A DNA stretch of 64,000 nt from Scenedesmus sp. ARA3 (lineage: Eukaryota; Chlorophyta; Chlorophyceae; Sphaeropleales; Scenedesmaceae). The notes below the pieces were generated by a model. It saw only the letters and a list, made by a program, of their open reading frames with translations, was not told the origin of the DNA and made no database searches. The DNA is taken from NCBI GenBank assembly GCA_004335835.1, contig RWJK01001731.1, positions 62,426 to 126,425 of the forward strand, given 5' to 3'. Position numbers and translations under genes: made by a program. Positions 12,531-24,078 of this stretch are shown here, in pieces; position 1 is the first letter of the stretch; each line of letters begins with the position of its first letter.

Positions 12531-13144
12531 TCAGTCATTCCGTCTGTCAACAAGCATGCCACCTTCCCCAACAGGAGCAGCGGTGCAGCAGAGATTCTGC
12601 TCAGGTCAGGGCTGAAAGGGTCAACATAGCTGATGCTGTGCTGCGTACTGCCAACCTTGCTGCTGCAAATGACAAGCCTGCACCAAATACAAACCACAAT
12701 GCAATTTCTGCCCATCCTGCTACTCACGCTTTCAGCAGTGCTACATTCTCCTGCGCATAGTCGACCACCATAGGGCACACAGCAGTGCACGAAGTGCATG
12801 AAGTGCACTGCCAATATACAGGCAGGCAAGAGCACAGCACCTGTCTCCGTTAAAAACAACCCAAACCATCCTGGCCAGCTTCAGCGCTGGGAATTTGGCA
12901 ACAAAAGGAGATGGCGCTGAAGCAGCCACATGACTGACCCCATTTGACAACACTCCCTAGGCCTCCTGCCTTGCTTCGTCACACCTTGGGGTGTGACACA
13001 TGTGCATGCAGGTGGTGCTACTTTCGTCATACCCCCAGCAACGCCCCCACACAGGACCGGCATACTATACAGCATGGCATAAAGCAACATATTCAACTCT
13101 CAAGCTCCAAACAGCATACACATGTGCCCAGCAGCAGGGCCTGG

Positions 13145-13414
13145 TCACCAGGTTTCCCAGCCCTCAGCCCTTGTGCTGCTGCCCTCCTGAGGTGCATCAG
13201 CAGCTAGCCCCTCAGGACCATCCCTATCATTGCCACTGCTGGCAGCTGCTGCCACATTTGCTGCAGCAGTTGCAGGGCTGCCGCTGTTGCCTTGTCCTTC
13301 TGCTTCAGCAGCATCCAAGCCGCTGCCCAGCTCACCATCAGCAACAGCAGCAGCAGCACTGCCTGCTGGCTCGGCTGCTGCCTCACCTGCAACCTCAACA
13401 GGTGCAGGCGCGGC

Positions 13415-13449
<35 letters not shown>

Positions 13450-16400
13450 CAGTGGCAATCAGCTGCACGCCGCCTGTGGCAAAGGGGCTGCTGCTGCCCC
13501 CAACGCCCTCACACATGCCGCTGCCATCACCAACTGCACCAACAACCCCTGCAGCAGGCACCACCCTGCTGCTGGTGCTGCTGCTGCCAGCTTGCCCGCC
13601 ACTGCTTACAAGCGCACCGTGTGATCCCGCTCCTCCTGCAGCCGCTGGCCGGCTGGAGCCACTGTCTGCATCATCCATGCTGCCTGCTGCTGAGCTCACC
13701 GCCCCCGAGCCTGAGCCCTGAGAGTTGAACCCTGAACCTGAGGTGGTAGGGCTCAGCAGCTCACTGGGGCTCACCACACCAGACCCGCCAGAGCCAGCAA
13801 GCAGCTGAGTCACTCCGAATCCGCCAGAGGAGCGCAGCCCGCCCTCAGCGCTGTGCCGCAGGCTCACCGCCCCGAGCTTGCTGCCTTTGCTGCGGCTGCT
13901 GCCGCTGCCGGTGCGGCTGCCGCGCAGCGTGCCGCGGCCTGCGCCCAGCCGGGGGCTGCCGCTGCTGATGCCTGAGCCGGCCTTGTGCAGCGTGGAGATG
14001 GGCGTGCCTGCGGGGACGCTGGGAGCGCTGGGCGGCGCTGCTGCTGCTGCTGATGTTGATGGGGCTTGCTCTGCGGGCACTGCTGCTGCAGCCTGGCTGC
14101 TAGTGGCAGCACCCTCAGCAGGGCCGGCTGCAGGCGTTTCGCTGCTGCTGCTGATGGTTGCACCTGCAGCTGCAGGCGCGCTGGATGGATGGCTGGCAGA
14201 TGCTGCTGGTGCTGCAGCAACTTCTGGCTCAGCTGCTGCAGTTGCTGTTGCTGCTGATGGTGCTGATGCCCAAGTCCAGTCACCGCTGCTGGTGACTGTG
14301 GCACCCAGCCGGAGAGCTGCTAAGGGCGCTGATACACCCCCTGCAGCTGTTTCACTCACTGCTGCTGCTGCTGTTGCTGTTGCTGGAGCTTCTGCACCTG
14401 CTGCTTGCTCTTCATGTGCTGCTGCTGCCGCTGCTGCACTTGATTCTTCTGCAGAGCCTGCTGCTGTCGTCGCAGCATCCTGCTGTACAGCGGTGCTGCT
14501 GCCGCCAGCCGCAGCGCCCTCCTCAGCCTGCTGCTCAGTCATGCTGCTGCCCTCCTCTGTGCCGGCTGGCTCGCTGACATCATCAAGCAGAGACTGCAGC
14601 TCATGCCTGCTCAGCTCAACACCCACATCACTGTCAACCTCGTCAGCTGCAGCTGCAGCAAGAGCAGCAGCCCTGCTGCCTGCTGCTGGGCCAGCAGCAG
14701 CAGAGGCAGCACCATCAGCCCTGCCTGGATCTGGTTGCTGCGGCAGCTGTGCAGCGTTGGCAGCTGCTGCTGCCACCGTAGCCGCAGCAACCTTCTGCTG
14801 CACATCACCTGCCGTGCCAACTGAGCCCGATGCTGCAGGCTCTGGTTCACCTGCCTGCGCTGCTGCCGAAGCTGCTGTGTTGTCTACTCTGCTAGGCTGC
14901 ACACTGTCTGCTTCTACACGACACTCCTCCTCCTCCTGCTGCTGCTGCTGCTGCTGCCCGCCAGGGGACTGCAGCATGCTTGCTGGCCCTTGCCCCTCAC
15001 CCTCACCTGCCGAGTCCTGCAGGGGCGCAGCAAACCTGGGGCGGGGTGGCGGGGTGTCACTGTCAACACTGCTGCTGTCATCGTCACTGTCACAGCCAAA
15101 CAGCCGCTGGCCAGCTGCAAATTCACGCTGCTCTGCACTGCTTCCTGCTGCTGCTGCTGCTGCTGCTGCCTCCCCGTCAGGCAGCTGGTCCTTGCCGGTC
15201 AAAGTTTGTGGTTGTACAGGTGTAGCAGGCAAGCTGCCAATGAAGCCACCTTCAGCTGCATTGCTGCCCGCGGCCGCTGCGGTGCGTGGGCTGCCATCAC
15301 CAGCTGCTGCTGCTGCTGCTGCCCCGCCGGCACTGCTAGGTGGGCTGGAAGGCAGCTCAGACACCACCCGCATGAAGCGCGTCACCATAGCGCTGGCAGC
15401 TGCAGCCGCAGCCGTCGCAGCAGCAGCAGCACTGCCATCGCTGCCTCCCAGCCCCAGCCCACCCAGCCCAGCAATCAGCCCAGCATCAGCAGTGGCACTG
15501 CTGCCGGCGCTGCCCCTGCCTGCCGCTGCCGCCAGCTCGGCCTGCTGCTGCCTGAACGCCGCCGCCTGCTGCTGCTGCTCCTCGCCGGCTGCGTCATAGC
15601 TCCCAGGCGGCAGCCGCACGCGCGTGCGCACCCACCTGCGCCGCCGCACAAAGCTCTTGATCCCTGCGCGCCCATTCTGCGGCTCAGGGGGCCAGGCCAG
15701 CCACTGAAAGTCCATTGCATACGCCCAGCCGTCAGCATCACATCCCTCAGCCTCCACCCCTGTCATATCCACCGACCATTCGGCATCTCTCCAGCCCCAG
15801 CCGGGCGGCAGCTTCGGCGCCACGCGGTCAAACAGCATGCTCATGGCGCCACCAGGAGCACCTGCTCGATCGCCCCAGTGGCCCACTTTGTCACTCGGCA
15901 GGAAGTGCCCCGGCCAGGTGTGGCCCCAGCCCCTGAATGGCTGCACCCGCTCATGCTCAAACACCTCAACAAGCACCTCATCTTCATCTTCTTCACCCGG
16001 AATAACATATGTAGCAGCAGCCTCGTAGCTGCTGGCCATGCTGCGGCTGCTGCCGGGGCGCTGCGGCAGGCCCTCGCCTGCCGCATCACCGCTGCTCAGG
16101 GTCGCGCTGCCTGGCCGCAGCTTGCTGGCACTGCCGGGCCTAACACTGCTGCTGCTGTTGATACTGCTGCTGGCTTGACCATTTGCTGCGTCTGCGGCAC
16201 TGCTGCTGAACAGTGCAGGGCTAGCTGAGCGGCGTGCGAGCGGGCCGCTTTCACGGCTGCTGCTGCTGCTGCTGCCGCCGCCGCTGCCCATGCTGAAGCT
16301 GCTGGCGGCCCTCTCAGGCTTGTGAGGTGAGCGGCTGCTGCTGCCGCTGCTGACAGGCAGCTCATTGAATGCAACAGACTTGGTAGCGCTCGGCGAGCGT

Positions 16401-19400
16401 GCCACTCCAATCACAGGCGTGGCGCTGCGGCTGCTTGCTGCTGCTGCTGCAGGCGTGGTGCCTTCTGCTTGGCTGCCCTGACCCTCCTGCTCTTCCTCTG
16501 CTGACTCAGGGGATAGCAGCGGCTGACTCGCGCCGTCATCAGCACTTGCATCTAGCCCATCATCTTTGGCATCTTTAGCCTTGTCTGTGGCAGCACGCTT
16601 CCTGTCGGGTCTGCGGCCAGCCTGCCTGGCAGCGGCAGCAGCAGCAGCCAGCCTGCCCAGGCCGCCCCCAGCAGGCGGCTTGCTGGGGCTGCTGCTGCGG
16701 CTGCTGGCACGGCTGGAGGCTGCAGATGAGCCGCCACTGCCTGCTGCCGCTGCAACGCCTGCTGTTGCTGCTGCTGCTGCTGCAGCAGGCTCCGGCGAGG
16801 TTGCCAAGCTGCTGCTGTTGCTCGTTGTCCGCTGCACTGCACTCACAGGTGATGTGCCGGCTAGTCCTGCTGCTGCTGCTGCCGCTGCAGGTGAGGCGGG
16901 GCGCTCCTCTGCCAGCATCGGCAGCAGCTCAGGCGACTGCGCGTAGTCCTCAATGATGTTGAGGCCTGAGGGGTCCATGGTCGCAGTGAAGCTGTTGGTT
17001 TTGCGGTGGCTCATGGCTCGCGCTGGCGCTGCTGCAGCAGTGCTGCTGCTGCTGCTGCTGCCATCTGGCACAGCTGGCAGTGCAGCGTCAGCAGCACCAC
17101 TGCCGGCGCCCTGGCCGCTGCCCTGGCCGCTGCTGGTGCGCTGCGGCTGCTGATCGGCTGGCAGCGCTGCGCCGCTGCTGCCGCGCTGCCAGCCGCCTGC
17201 AAGCAGCAGAAGGGCGCAACACAACGTCAGCCGGGAACGCCTTACAAAGCCCGGCTTTGTCCATGTAATCACTGCCTACAGCATCATATGCTTCATTCTC
17301 CTATGGCTTGCTGCAAGTGAGGAGAGCGGCTCCCCTGCGTCCTAGCTTTAAATGCACGCGTTGCGCAGCATACAGCACACCAGCACGTAGTACACGTCTA
17401 CCCAGGCAGCAGCAGCAGGTCCAAGTCGTTTTTGCAGCTGGCCTTGTGCGCGAGATGCAGATCAGCCCCCTCACCTGACATGAACAGCTTGAAGCCCTCG
17501 TTGCTGGAGAATGAGTCCACCACATTGGCCCCCAGCAGGTTGCGGCCCCAGCCGGTCATCACACTGCCCAGGTTCTGCATTAGGCCCTCGCCACTGCCAG
17601 GCGTGCCATTGCCAACAGCAGCAGCAGCAGCAGCAGGTGACGCAGCTCCAGACCTGCCGGGGATGTCCACAGGTGCGGAGGTAGCAGGTGCAGCAGGGGC
17701 TGCTGCTGCTGCTGCTGTTGGGGTGATGCCTGAAGCCTCGCCAGCGGCTGCTGCGTCTGCAGGCGCAATGCCATTGGCCATCGCTGCTGCAGAGGAGTTG
17801 GCTTCATCAGACGCTGCCAGCAGCTGATGTGCAGGCGCAGCAGCAGTTTGAGCACTGCAGCAGCAGCAGCAACAGGATCATGCAGAGGTGTGGTGAGCAG
17901 GCATCTGCAAGCGTACACATGTTGATTGTGATGCTGTGAAACAGTACGAAAAGTAGCAGAGTGCCGCGTGATAGGGTGAGGCGCAATGCAGTACTGATGT
18001 GCAGCAGAATACAGCTGCATAGGCATGGCATATTGCAGGCTCCAGCTGCGTGGTTGAAGGCTGCTTAAAAAGCTACAGTTGACCAAATGTACCAACAGCC
18101 AAGCTGCTAGCCAGGACCACTCCCTAAGCTGTCATGCTCATGTGTCCTCATCTTACTCCCACCTGAGCCACGCTGCAGCCAGCTGCATGCCCACCACCAG
18201 CAGCCTGTTGGCTGCCGCCACCAGCAGCAGCGCGCTCAGCACCTCAGCCACGCTGTCCGGCACACGCAGCACGCCAACCAGAGGCCAGCACAGCAGCCCA
18301 GACAGCCCGCCGCCGCCTGCTGCCGTGACGGCTGCACAGCCGCGAGTGAGCGGGCGCAGCAGCGTGATGATGAGGTGTATCAAGCCTAGGGTGAGGCACA
18401 TGGCGAGGCCTTTGGCCACCTTTGCTGGGTCTGACACATGTAACAGCACCGCCACCAGCTCCTGATATACTAGGTAGTCCGCAAGCTGGAGCAGTGCAGG
18501 CATGCCAACAGCAGCACCTGCTGCAGCAGCAGCTGCTGTTGGCGCTGGGATGGGTGCCGCTGCTGCTGGTGCAGCTGATGCTGCAGCAGCCGCAGCTGCG
18601 GCAGGGGCTGCTGCTGCTGCCGCTGCCCCTGGCAGTGTTGGTGCTGGTGCTGCTTCTGGCAGGTCTTTGAGGCTGTACTGCTCCTGCAGCAGCTTCTTGA
18701 GCATGCCAAAGGTGCCCCTGATGCCGCCTGCAGCAGGCACAGCAGGGACATGCAGGTGAGCCGCACCCACCGCTGCTGAAATGCACAGTGCTGTAGTGCA
18801 GCAACACTTGTCAGTCAAAGGATGCACCCTCAACACCCCAGCTGCAAAGCAGCTAGCATGTGCAGTCTTAATGTGCAGGATCCAGCACCAACCAGCTGCC
18901 TCCAGCTGCTCAGCTTTAGTGCTGCTGATGCAGCAGCCACCAGAGCTAGCCCCGCCATCACTGCCTGGGTAATGCCTTGGCCTGCCACCGTGCTGCCAGC
19001 TGCCCATTCGCCTCACTACAACCAAAACCCAACTGCCGCCAACTGCCAAAGCCCGGTGCTGCTCACCATCTAGCGCCCTCCTGCTGCCATTAACCTGCTC
19101 CCAAGTGCTGCCAACTGCTGTCAACTGCTGCCAACTGCCCAACCCCTCAACAGCCAGCTGCAGTCATCCCTCACGCACCGTCCACGCCCTTGGCCACCAT
19201 CGGCTTCATCAGCCGGCTGAGGCTGGGCCTGAAGTCCACTGCATAGGCCACATGCACCACAGCCTGCCCAGGGCCGCGCTGCAGCAGCGCAGTGCGGCTG
19301 ATGATGGTGAAGGTGTCCCCGTACATGGCACTGGTGGACACCTCAGCCTGCACCAGGTAGTGGCTGCCGGGGGCATACGACAGCACGGTCTGCAGGGCAG

Positions 19401-20436
19401 GAGGTGCATGCGGGTGGTGAGCAGGCTGTAAGCATGTCTAGCACGAGCAGCTGGTGCGCTGCTGAGCTGCTGCGGGTTATGGCACACTTGCCGGGCCTGG
19501 CAGAAGCATAGAATGCCTCGTTACCAGACGTTACCTCTGCATCAGCACCCCTGGGCTTGCTTGCCTGCAGCTGCAACAGACACTGCTGCTGCTGCCTGCT
19601 GCTGCCGCCTCGCCTCACCTGCACCTCCTCACTGGAGAAGGCCTTGCTGGCCAGGCTGGCAGCAGCCTCAAAGCGCACCTGCGGCAGCACAGCGCACCGA
19701 AAGTGATAGCTTCGTACCGGGCCAACAACTGCTGCAGCCGGAATCATAGGTCAAGTGCACGAGATACAACGGCCAGCCAGGTCACAGCACTTCAGGTACC
19801 ATATGTGCAACTGCAACTTAGGTTGCTTCAGCTGCAGGACCGGACATGCACGACACTTGCAGCTGCATATAAGGCGCACCTTGCGGCACTTGCCCTGGCC
19901 AGGCGTGCCTGGGTCTGCCCCTGCAGGCGGGGCCGGCCACAGGAACTGCTGCGCTGGCAGATCAGCACGCTGCGACACCCACGGCGACTCTGCGCAGCAG
20001 CAACATGACAGCCTGGTGGGCATGCATGGAAAAACACAACACCGAAGCCTAATAGCAGCATGCTGACAGACAGATTGCAATGTATGCTTCAAGAAGGGAG
20101 TGCTGTGTGCCTTTCAGGTGCTGACTGTGGCTGGCTGCTGCTCATGCATGCACTGGCGCAGCTTCAGGTACCTGCGCAGTTGCTGTCATTCCGCTGCTTG
20201 TGGAGCTTGGCCTGCACACAAACACACCAGCAGCAGGTTGGTTGGGGTGTACACCTAACGACATCTGTGGCGTACTAAAGCATACAGGAGAGTACTTGAG
20301 AGTTTACCTGAACCTCTGGGTAAGATCCAAAAAAGTCCTCCCACAGCGCGTCAACGCTGCACTGCACCAACAGGTGCAGCAACACCTTGGGCTGCTCGTT
20401 GCCTGGTGGCCAGGCAGTTGCAGGTGTCACTGTCAT
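13145..20436 (-). CDS. VASt-domain / membrane / dysferlin-domain protein, about 1836 aa
   Basis: Seen: exons 20308-20436, 19880-19987, 19619-19678, 19179-19389, 18157-18727, 17475-17854 and 13145-17196 join in frame. Residues ~15-170 look like a VASt (StAR-like) lipid-transfer domain: LWEDFFGSYPEV, CRKVRFEAAASLASKAF, SAMYGDTFTIISRTALL, VAYAVDFRPSLSRLMKP. An Ala/Pro linker then precedes hydrophobic stretches (GLAMCLTLGLIHLIITLLRP; SALLLVAAANRLLVVGMQL). Residues ~896-1015 match DysFN/DysFC: EVFEHERVQPFRGWG, PKLPPGWGWRDAEWSVD, DGWAYAMDFQW, FVRRRRWVRTRVR. The rest, including the ~800-aa C-terminus, is low-complexity Ser/Ala/Gly. Known: VASt proteins move sterols or lipids at membrane contacts; dysferlin domains occur in ER/peroxisome proteins such as yeast Pex30. 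Inferred: a contact-site lipid-transfer protein. No GRAM domain was found upstream. ATG 20436 follows an in-frame TGA. The donor after exon 5 could be 18156 or 18162. Confidence 0.8.
13418..13447 (+). repeat. (CTG)n tract encoding polyglutamine on the minus strand
   Basis: Read on the coding (-) strand this is a CAG run giving about ten Gln near the C-terminus of the VASt-dysferlin protein. It is one of many Q, A and S tracts in that exon. Confidence 0.9.
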
Positions 20437-20827
20437 GGCCTCCCTGCCTCAACAAGCCGCGCAAACTCAACTGCACGAGACATGCAGGGTCAGGGCAGCA
20501 AGCCTGATTGCAATGCCCGTGTACGTAGTTGTCTGCAGTCCGTGATGCCGATTAATACTGATTGTGTGTGTAATTGTCAGTGAGAAAGCCAGGGCACGTA
20601 TTAGTGACCTCACAGAGGCGCACTTCTGATGTGTCCTTCGCTTGACTGGGGTTCTTGCACTCTGACGCACAGCAGTCCTGGATCAAATCAATCCATCCGT
20701 GCAGTGACCGACTTGCTATAACTTCTGCCTAGTTCTGTAGTATCACAAGTTCAGAGTGTCGCAGTGTGTCGTGCCAACAGTGCACTTTCAGCTGGACGCC
20801 GAACTACGGAAGCAACCGTTTTATACG
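20437..20827. promoter_or_regulatory. Bidirectional upstream region, VASt-dysferlin gene / dienoyl-CoA reductase gene
   Basis: About 390 bases separate two start codons facing outward. Both products may act at peroxisomes or lipid membranes, so a shared promoter is possible but unproven. No named element is visible. Confidence 0.4.
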
Positions 20828-22659
20828 ATGGTCGATTCACCGTTTAAAGTAGATGCGCTGAGTGGCAAGGTGTGAGCCTCGGCAGCAGAGTGATGGTGAC
20901 CTGGCAAACCACCGAAGCCAGCTCCTGCAATACCATTAAGCTTGCCAATGACCTCCTGCACACGTACAGGTGGCTCTGGTAACAGGTGGAAGCTCTGGCA
21001 TAGGTCTGGAGATCACTAAGCAGCTAGGTGAGATGCTGCACCATGCCACTCTTGTCGCCGTTGCTGCTGCTGCTGCTGCTGCCGGCCACATATGCACGTC
21101 CACGCATGTCAACCAACGCCCAACTCGCAACCTGTTCCGTCATCTCCGCCTATTCCTGCAACTGGTGCTACTGCAGGCCTGCATGGGTGCTCCGTGGTCA
21201 TCACTGGCAGGCGCAAGGCAGTGCTAGATGGCGCAGTGGCAGAGCTGCAGGCGTTAGGCATCACAGCAGCTGGCCTGCAGGGCGATGTGCGCAGTGCGGA
21301 CGCCTGCGCGGACTGGGTGGCGACCACCTGCAAGATGTTTGGCAGCATAGACATCCTGGTCAACTGCGCGGCAGGCAACTTCCTAGCCAATGCAGCAGAG
21401 CTCTCGCAGGGCGGCTTCCTGACAGGTGAGGCAGCCAGCACAGCCACGCTGCTCGCTGTGTCTAGGATTCTGACATGAAACGCGCGCATTGTGTATGGCA
21501 TGCAGGCAGCAAAAGTCCAGCAGCAGCAGCTGGTGCTCACATGCCTCGCCTGCTGGTGTGACGACCCTGGGCCTGCCTGTTTCTCGCCCTGCCGCACCTG
21601 CAGTGATGGAGATTGATGCAGTCGGCACCTTCACAATGAGCAGGGCAGCGTTTGAGGCGCTGAAGCAGAACAGCGAGAGCGTCATCATCAACATCAGCGC
21701 CACGCTGCACTACGGCGCCACATGGTACCAGGTGCACGCCTCGGCAGCCAAGGCAGCAGTAGACAGCATCACGCGTAGCTTGGCGCTGGAGTGGGGCGAG
21801 TACGGCATACGCGTGAACGGCGTGGCGCCAGGGCCCATCCGCGGCACAGCAGGTGCGCCGCAAGCTGCTGTTTGTGAAAGCACATACATGTGGCAGATGC
21901 TGCACAGCTAGGCAAGGCATGGCGCGGGCTTTGCTCAGCTTCACAGCAGCAATTTAGGATGCTGGGCAGCTGCGTTACTCCTTATCCATTGTGTGCTTCT
22001 GCCGCGCTGCTGCCCTGCAGGCATGTCCAAGCTTGCTCCCGGTGAGGAGGCCAGCATGGAGCAGGTGGTCACTGCTGCGGTGCCGCTGGGGCGCATGGGC
22101 GACAAGGGAGACATCGCGCTGGCCTGCGTGTACCTGGCATCAAGCGCGGGCAGGTGCGGCACGATGTGCAGAGGGCATCTTTGCTCTCGTGTGTGTGCGC
22201 TGTGCTGTTGATAAACAACCGTGTATCATGCTCTTGCATGCAGCAGCCCCACCATCATACTTCGGAGGGCGCTGGGCGTGGTTTTGCGCGCTGTGCCAGG
22301 GTTGTTTGCAGCTGCATGGGAGATGGTCATCTAAGGTCCTGCTGACCGCCAGTGACAGAGGTGCTGCTTCTTGTGGCTGAGGTGCAATACACAGCAATGT
22401 ACATGGACCTCACCGTGCGGGCCGTGAACTGCCGCCCTGCTGTACCACCACTGCTTGCTGCCGCTGCTGCTGCTGTCGCAGGTTTGTCAGTGGTGAGACG
22501 CTGGTGGTGGATGGTGGCGCGTGGCTGCACAGGCCGCAGCTGGTGCCGCGGGGCATGGTGTCGCAGGTGTCACGCAAGGTGGAGTCCAGCAGCAGGCAGG
22601 TCGGCACAGCAAAAGCAGGAGGCAGCAGCAGCGGGGCAGCGCCTAGGAGCAAGCTGTGA
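20828..22659 (+). CDS. Peroxisomal 2,4-dienoyl-CoA reductase (SDR family), 302 aa
   Basis: Seen: six exons (20828-20869, 20970-21027, 21177-21425, 21604-21852, 22021-22153, 22482-22659) join in frame. The cofactor motif TGGSSGIG is at residues 19-26, followed by ITGRR and DILVNCAAGNF. The core stretch ISATLHYGATWYQVHASAAK, followed by LALEWGEYGIRVNGVAPGPI, is the diagnostic DECR2-type sequence. As in dienoyl-CoA reductases, the usual SDR YxxxK tyrosine is absent and the Lys of SAAKAAVD is kept. The protein ends in SKL, a type 1 peroxisomal signal. Known: these enzymes use NADPH to reduce 2,4-dienoyl-CoA during beta-oxidation of unsaturated fatty acids. Inferred: peroxisomal breakdown of polyunsaturated acyl chains. 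Its length fits the family. A Ser/Gly-rich stretch before the SKL is lineage-specific padding. Confidence 0.92.
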
Positions 22660-24048
22660 TGGCTGGCAGAGCCCTGCAGCCTGTTTCTGTGTGGCCCAGC
22701 CTGCCTTGGCGGCAGTCGTGTCCGACATATGCATAGCAGGCTAAAAGTTTTACTGCATCACGGCACATTGCCAATACGATTTTGCCAGGATTGGGAGCCA
22801 GCTTGTGTACCTGTTGCTGCATAGCACCGCAGCACACGTGCCTCGTACATGGTAGCATGCACTGCAAAGTTTTGCGCCGTAAAGGCCGGACCGTGGGACA
22901 AAGCGTCTTGGCCTGCACAGCAAGGCTTGCGCACAGTTTACTTTCTTCTGATAGTTGATGGTTTGGGGGAAAGGCAGTCCATGGACACCCTTGACATCAT
23001 TGTAACAGTATTACAATTGTTGAATGCATCTCTGGCCAAAGTCCTGTTCAGCAGTACTACTGTTGTAGTACAACACATGCGTGGCAGAACCATGACCACC
23101 GCCTTCACACGGTTGTTTTGCATGTGCACAGGCGTCAAGCAGCCAGCACGACTGCGGCTGCCATGACATGCGCTGGCCAGTGCATGGTCAACCGCTGCTC
23201 TGTGAAGCGAAACATTTGGAAAATACATCCACACACTGGTAGTGACAGGATCCAACCTTGCCGCAGGCCAGCAACAAACACACTGCACAAGCACACTTCA
23301 GAGTGAGAGCAACTGTTGCACCAGGCATGTTGGGGTCTACAGTAACTCTGGCCTCCTCCAGGCACCAGGCTGACATGGCATAGCCTAGCCAATGGCAGTC
23401 CATCACAGCGTGTAGGCCTGATTGCTGGACTGCCCCCGCGAGCCCTGTGCATACCGTGGGACTAGGATGGCCGCAGGCGCAGGTGTCGGCAAGTTTATGT
23501 CGTCAAAATGCCTGCAAACAGCACCCGGATACTCTTACTGTGCGTGAGTCTACTCTGTTGCAAGGTAAGCAGCCAGGGGCCAGCCACTGCGGATCACCTT
23601 GCAGGGCAGGTTGAGCAAGGCAGCAGGTAAGCATTGCATGCACAGCTGCGTCATGTGCGCCGAAATGCTCACTTCCTAAGGTTGTGAGATGAGCAGCACA
23701 TACTGCGATGTGTGACAAATCAAGCACTTGTTCTAGCGCTGGTGTGTATGCAATGCTGCTGGAACTGCTGGACAGCACGTCAAAGCACTGCTACGCGCCT
23801 GTAGCTCATGCAGCCTCGCACCCTTCACCTTGCAGCCTGCTCTACCGCCCATTGGCTCACCTTGCTTCACCCTTGCAGTCACTTCCCGCCGCAACTGCAA
23901 GACCGCAGCACTGCTGCGGCACTGCCACAGGGGCCTGCGCCGCCGGTTCTAGCTGAGCTGCAGCTGTCTATGCACTTTCCCTTGCACGTCAGCAGCTTAT
24001 CACGGCACCCAGCCGCCTCAATGTTCCTGCAGCCACTTCATCAGCACC
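22660..24048. other. Gene-free stretch between convergent genes
   Basis: It lies between the 3' ends of the dienoyl-CoA reductase gene (+) and the glycosyltransferase-like gene (-). I see no supported coding region, RNA gene or element here apart from the start of the 31-base tandem duplication at 24017. Confidence 0.5.
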
Positions 24049-24078
24049 TCAATGTTCCTGCAGCCACTTCATTAGCAC
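24017..24078. repeat. 31-base tandem duplication spanning a stop codon
   Basis: Two adjacent 31-base copies (24017-24047 and 24048-24078) differ by one base (c/t near the 3' end of each). The right copy encodes the last residues (LMKWLQEH) and stop of the minus-strand gene. The left copy lies in its 3' UTR. Because 31 is not a multiple of three, the second copy is out of frame. Confidence 0.9.

Larger units (their letters stand above)
10870..13144. other. Gene-free stretch between convergent genes
   Basis: The 3' ends of the plastid-protein gene (+) and the VASt-dysferlin gene (-) face each other here. No supported coding region, RNA gene or mobile element was found. It contains a TGTAA at 11308-11312 and a (CTG)n run at 12508-12530. 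Open frames in it are short, Cys/His-rich and lack domain content. Confidence 0.5.

Noticed and set aside
13878..15599. A 573-codon open frame on the + strand
   Set aside because: It is antisense to the VASt-dysferlin exon. GCT/AGC repeats stay open in several frames of both strands, and the minus strand carries the dysferlin domain.
20440..20700. A GRAM domain exon upstream of the VASt domain
   Set aside because: No open, splice-bounded sequence resembling GRAM was found. An in-frame TGA lies just upstream of ATG 20436.
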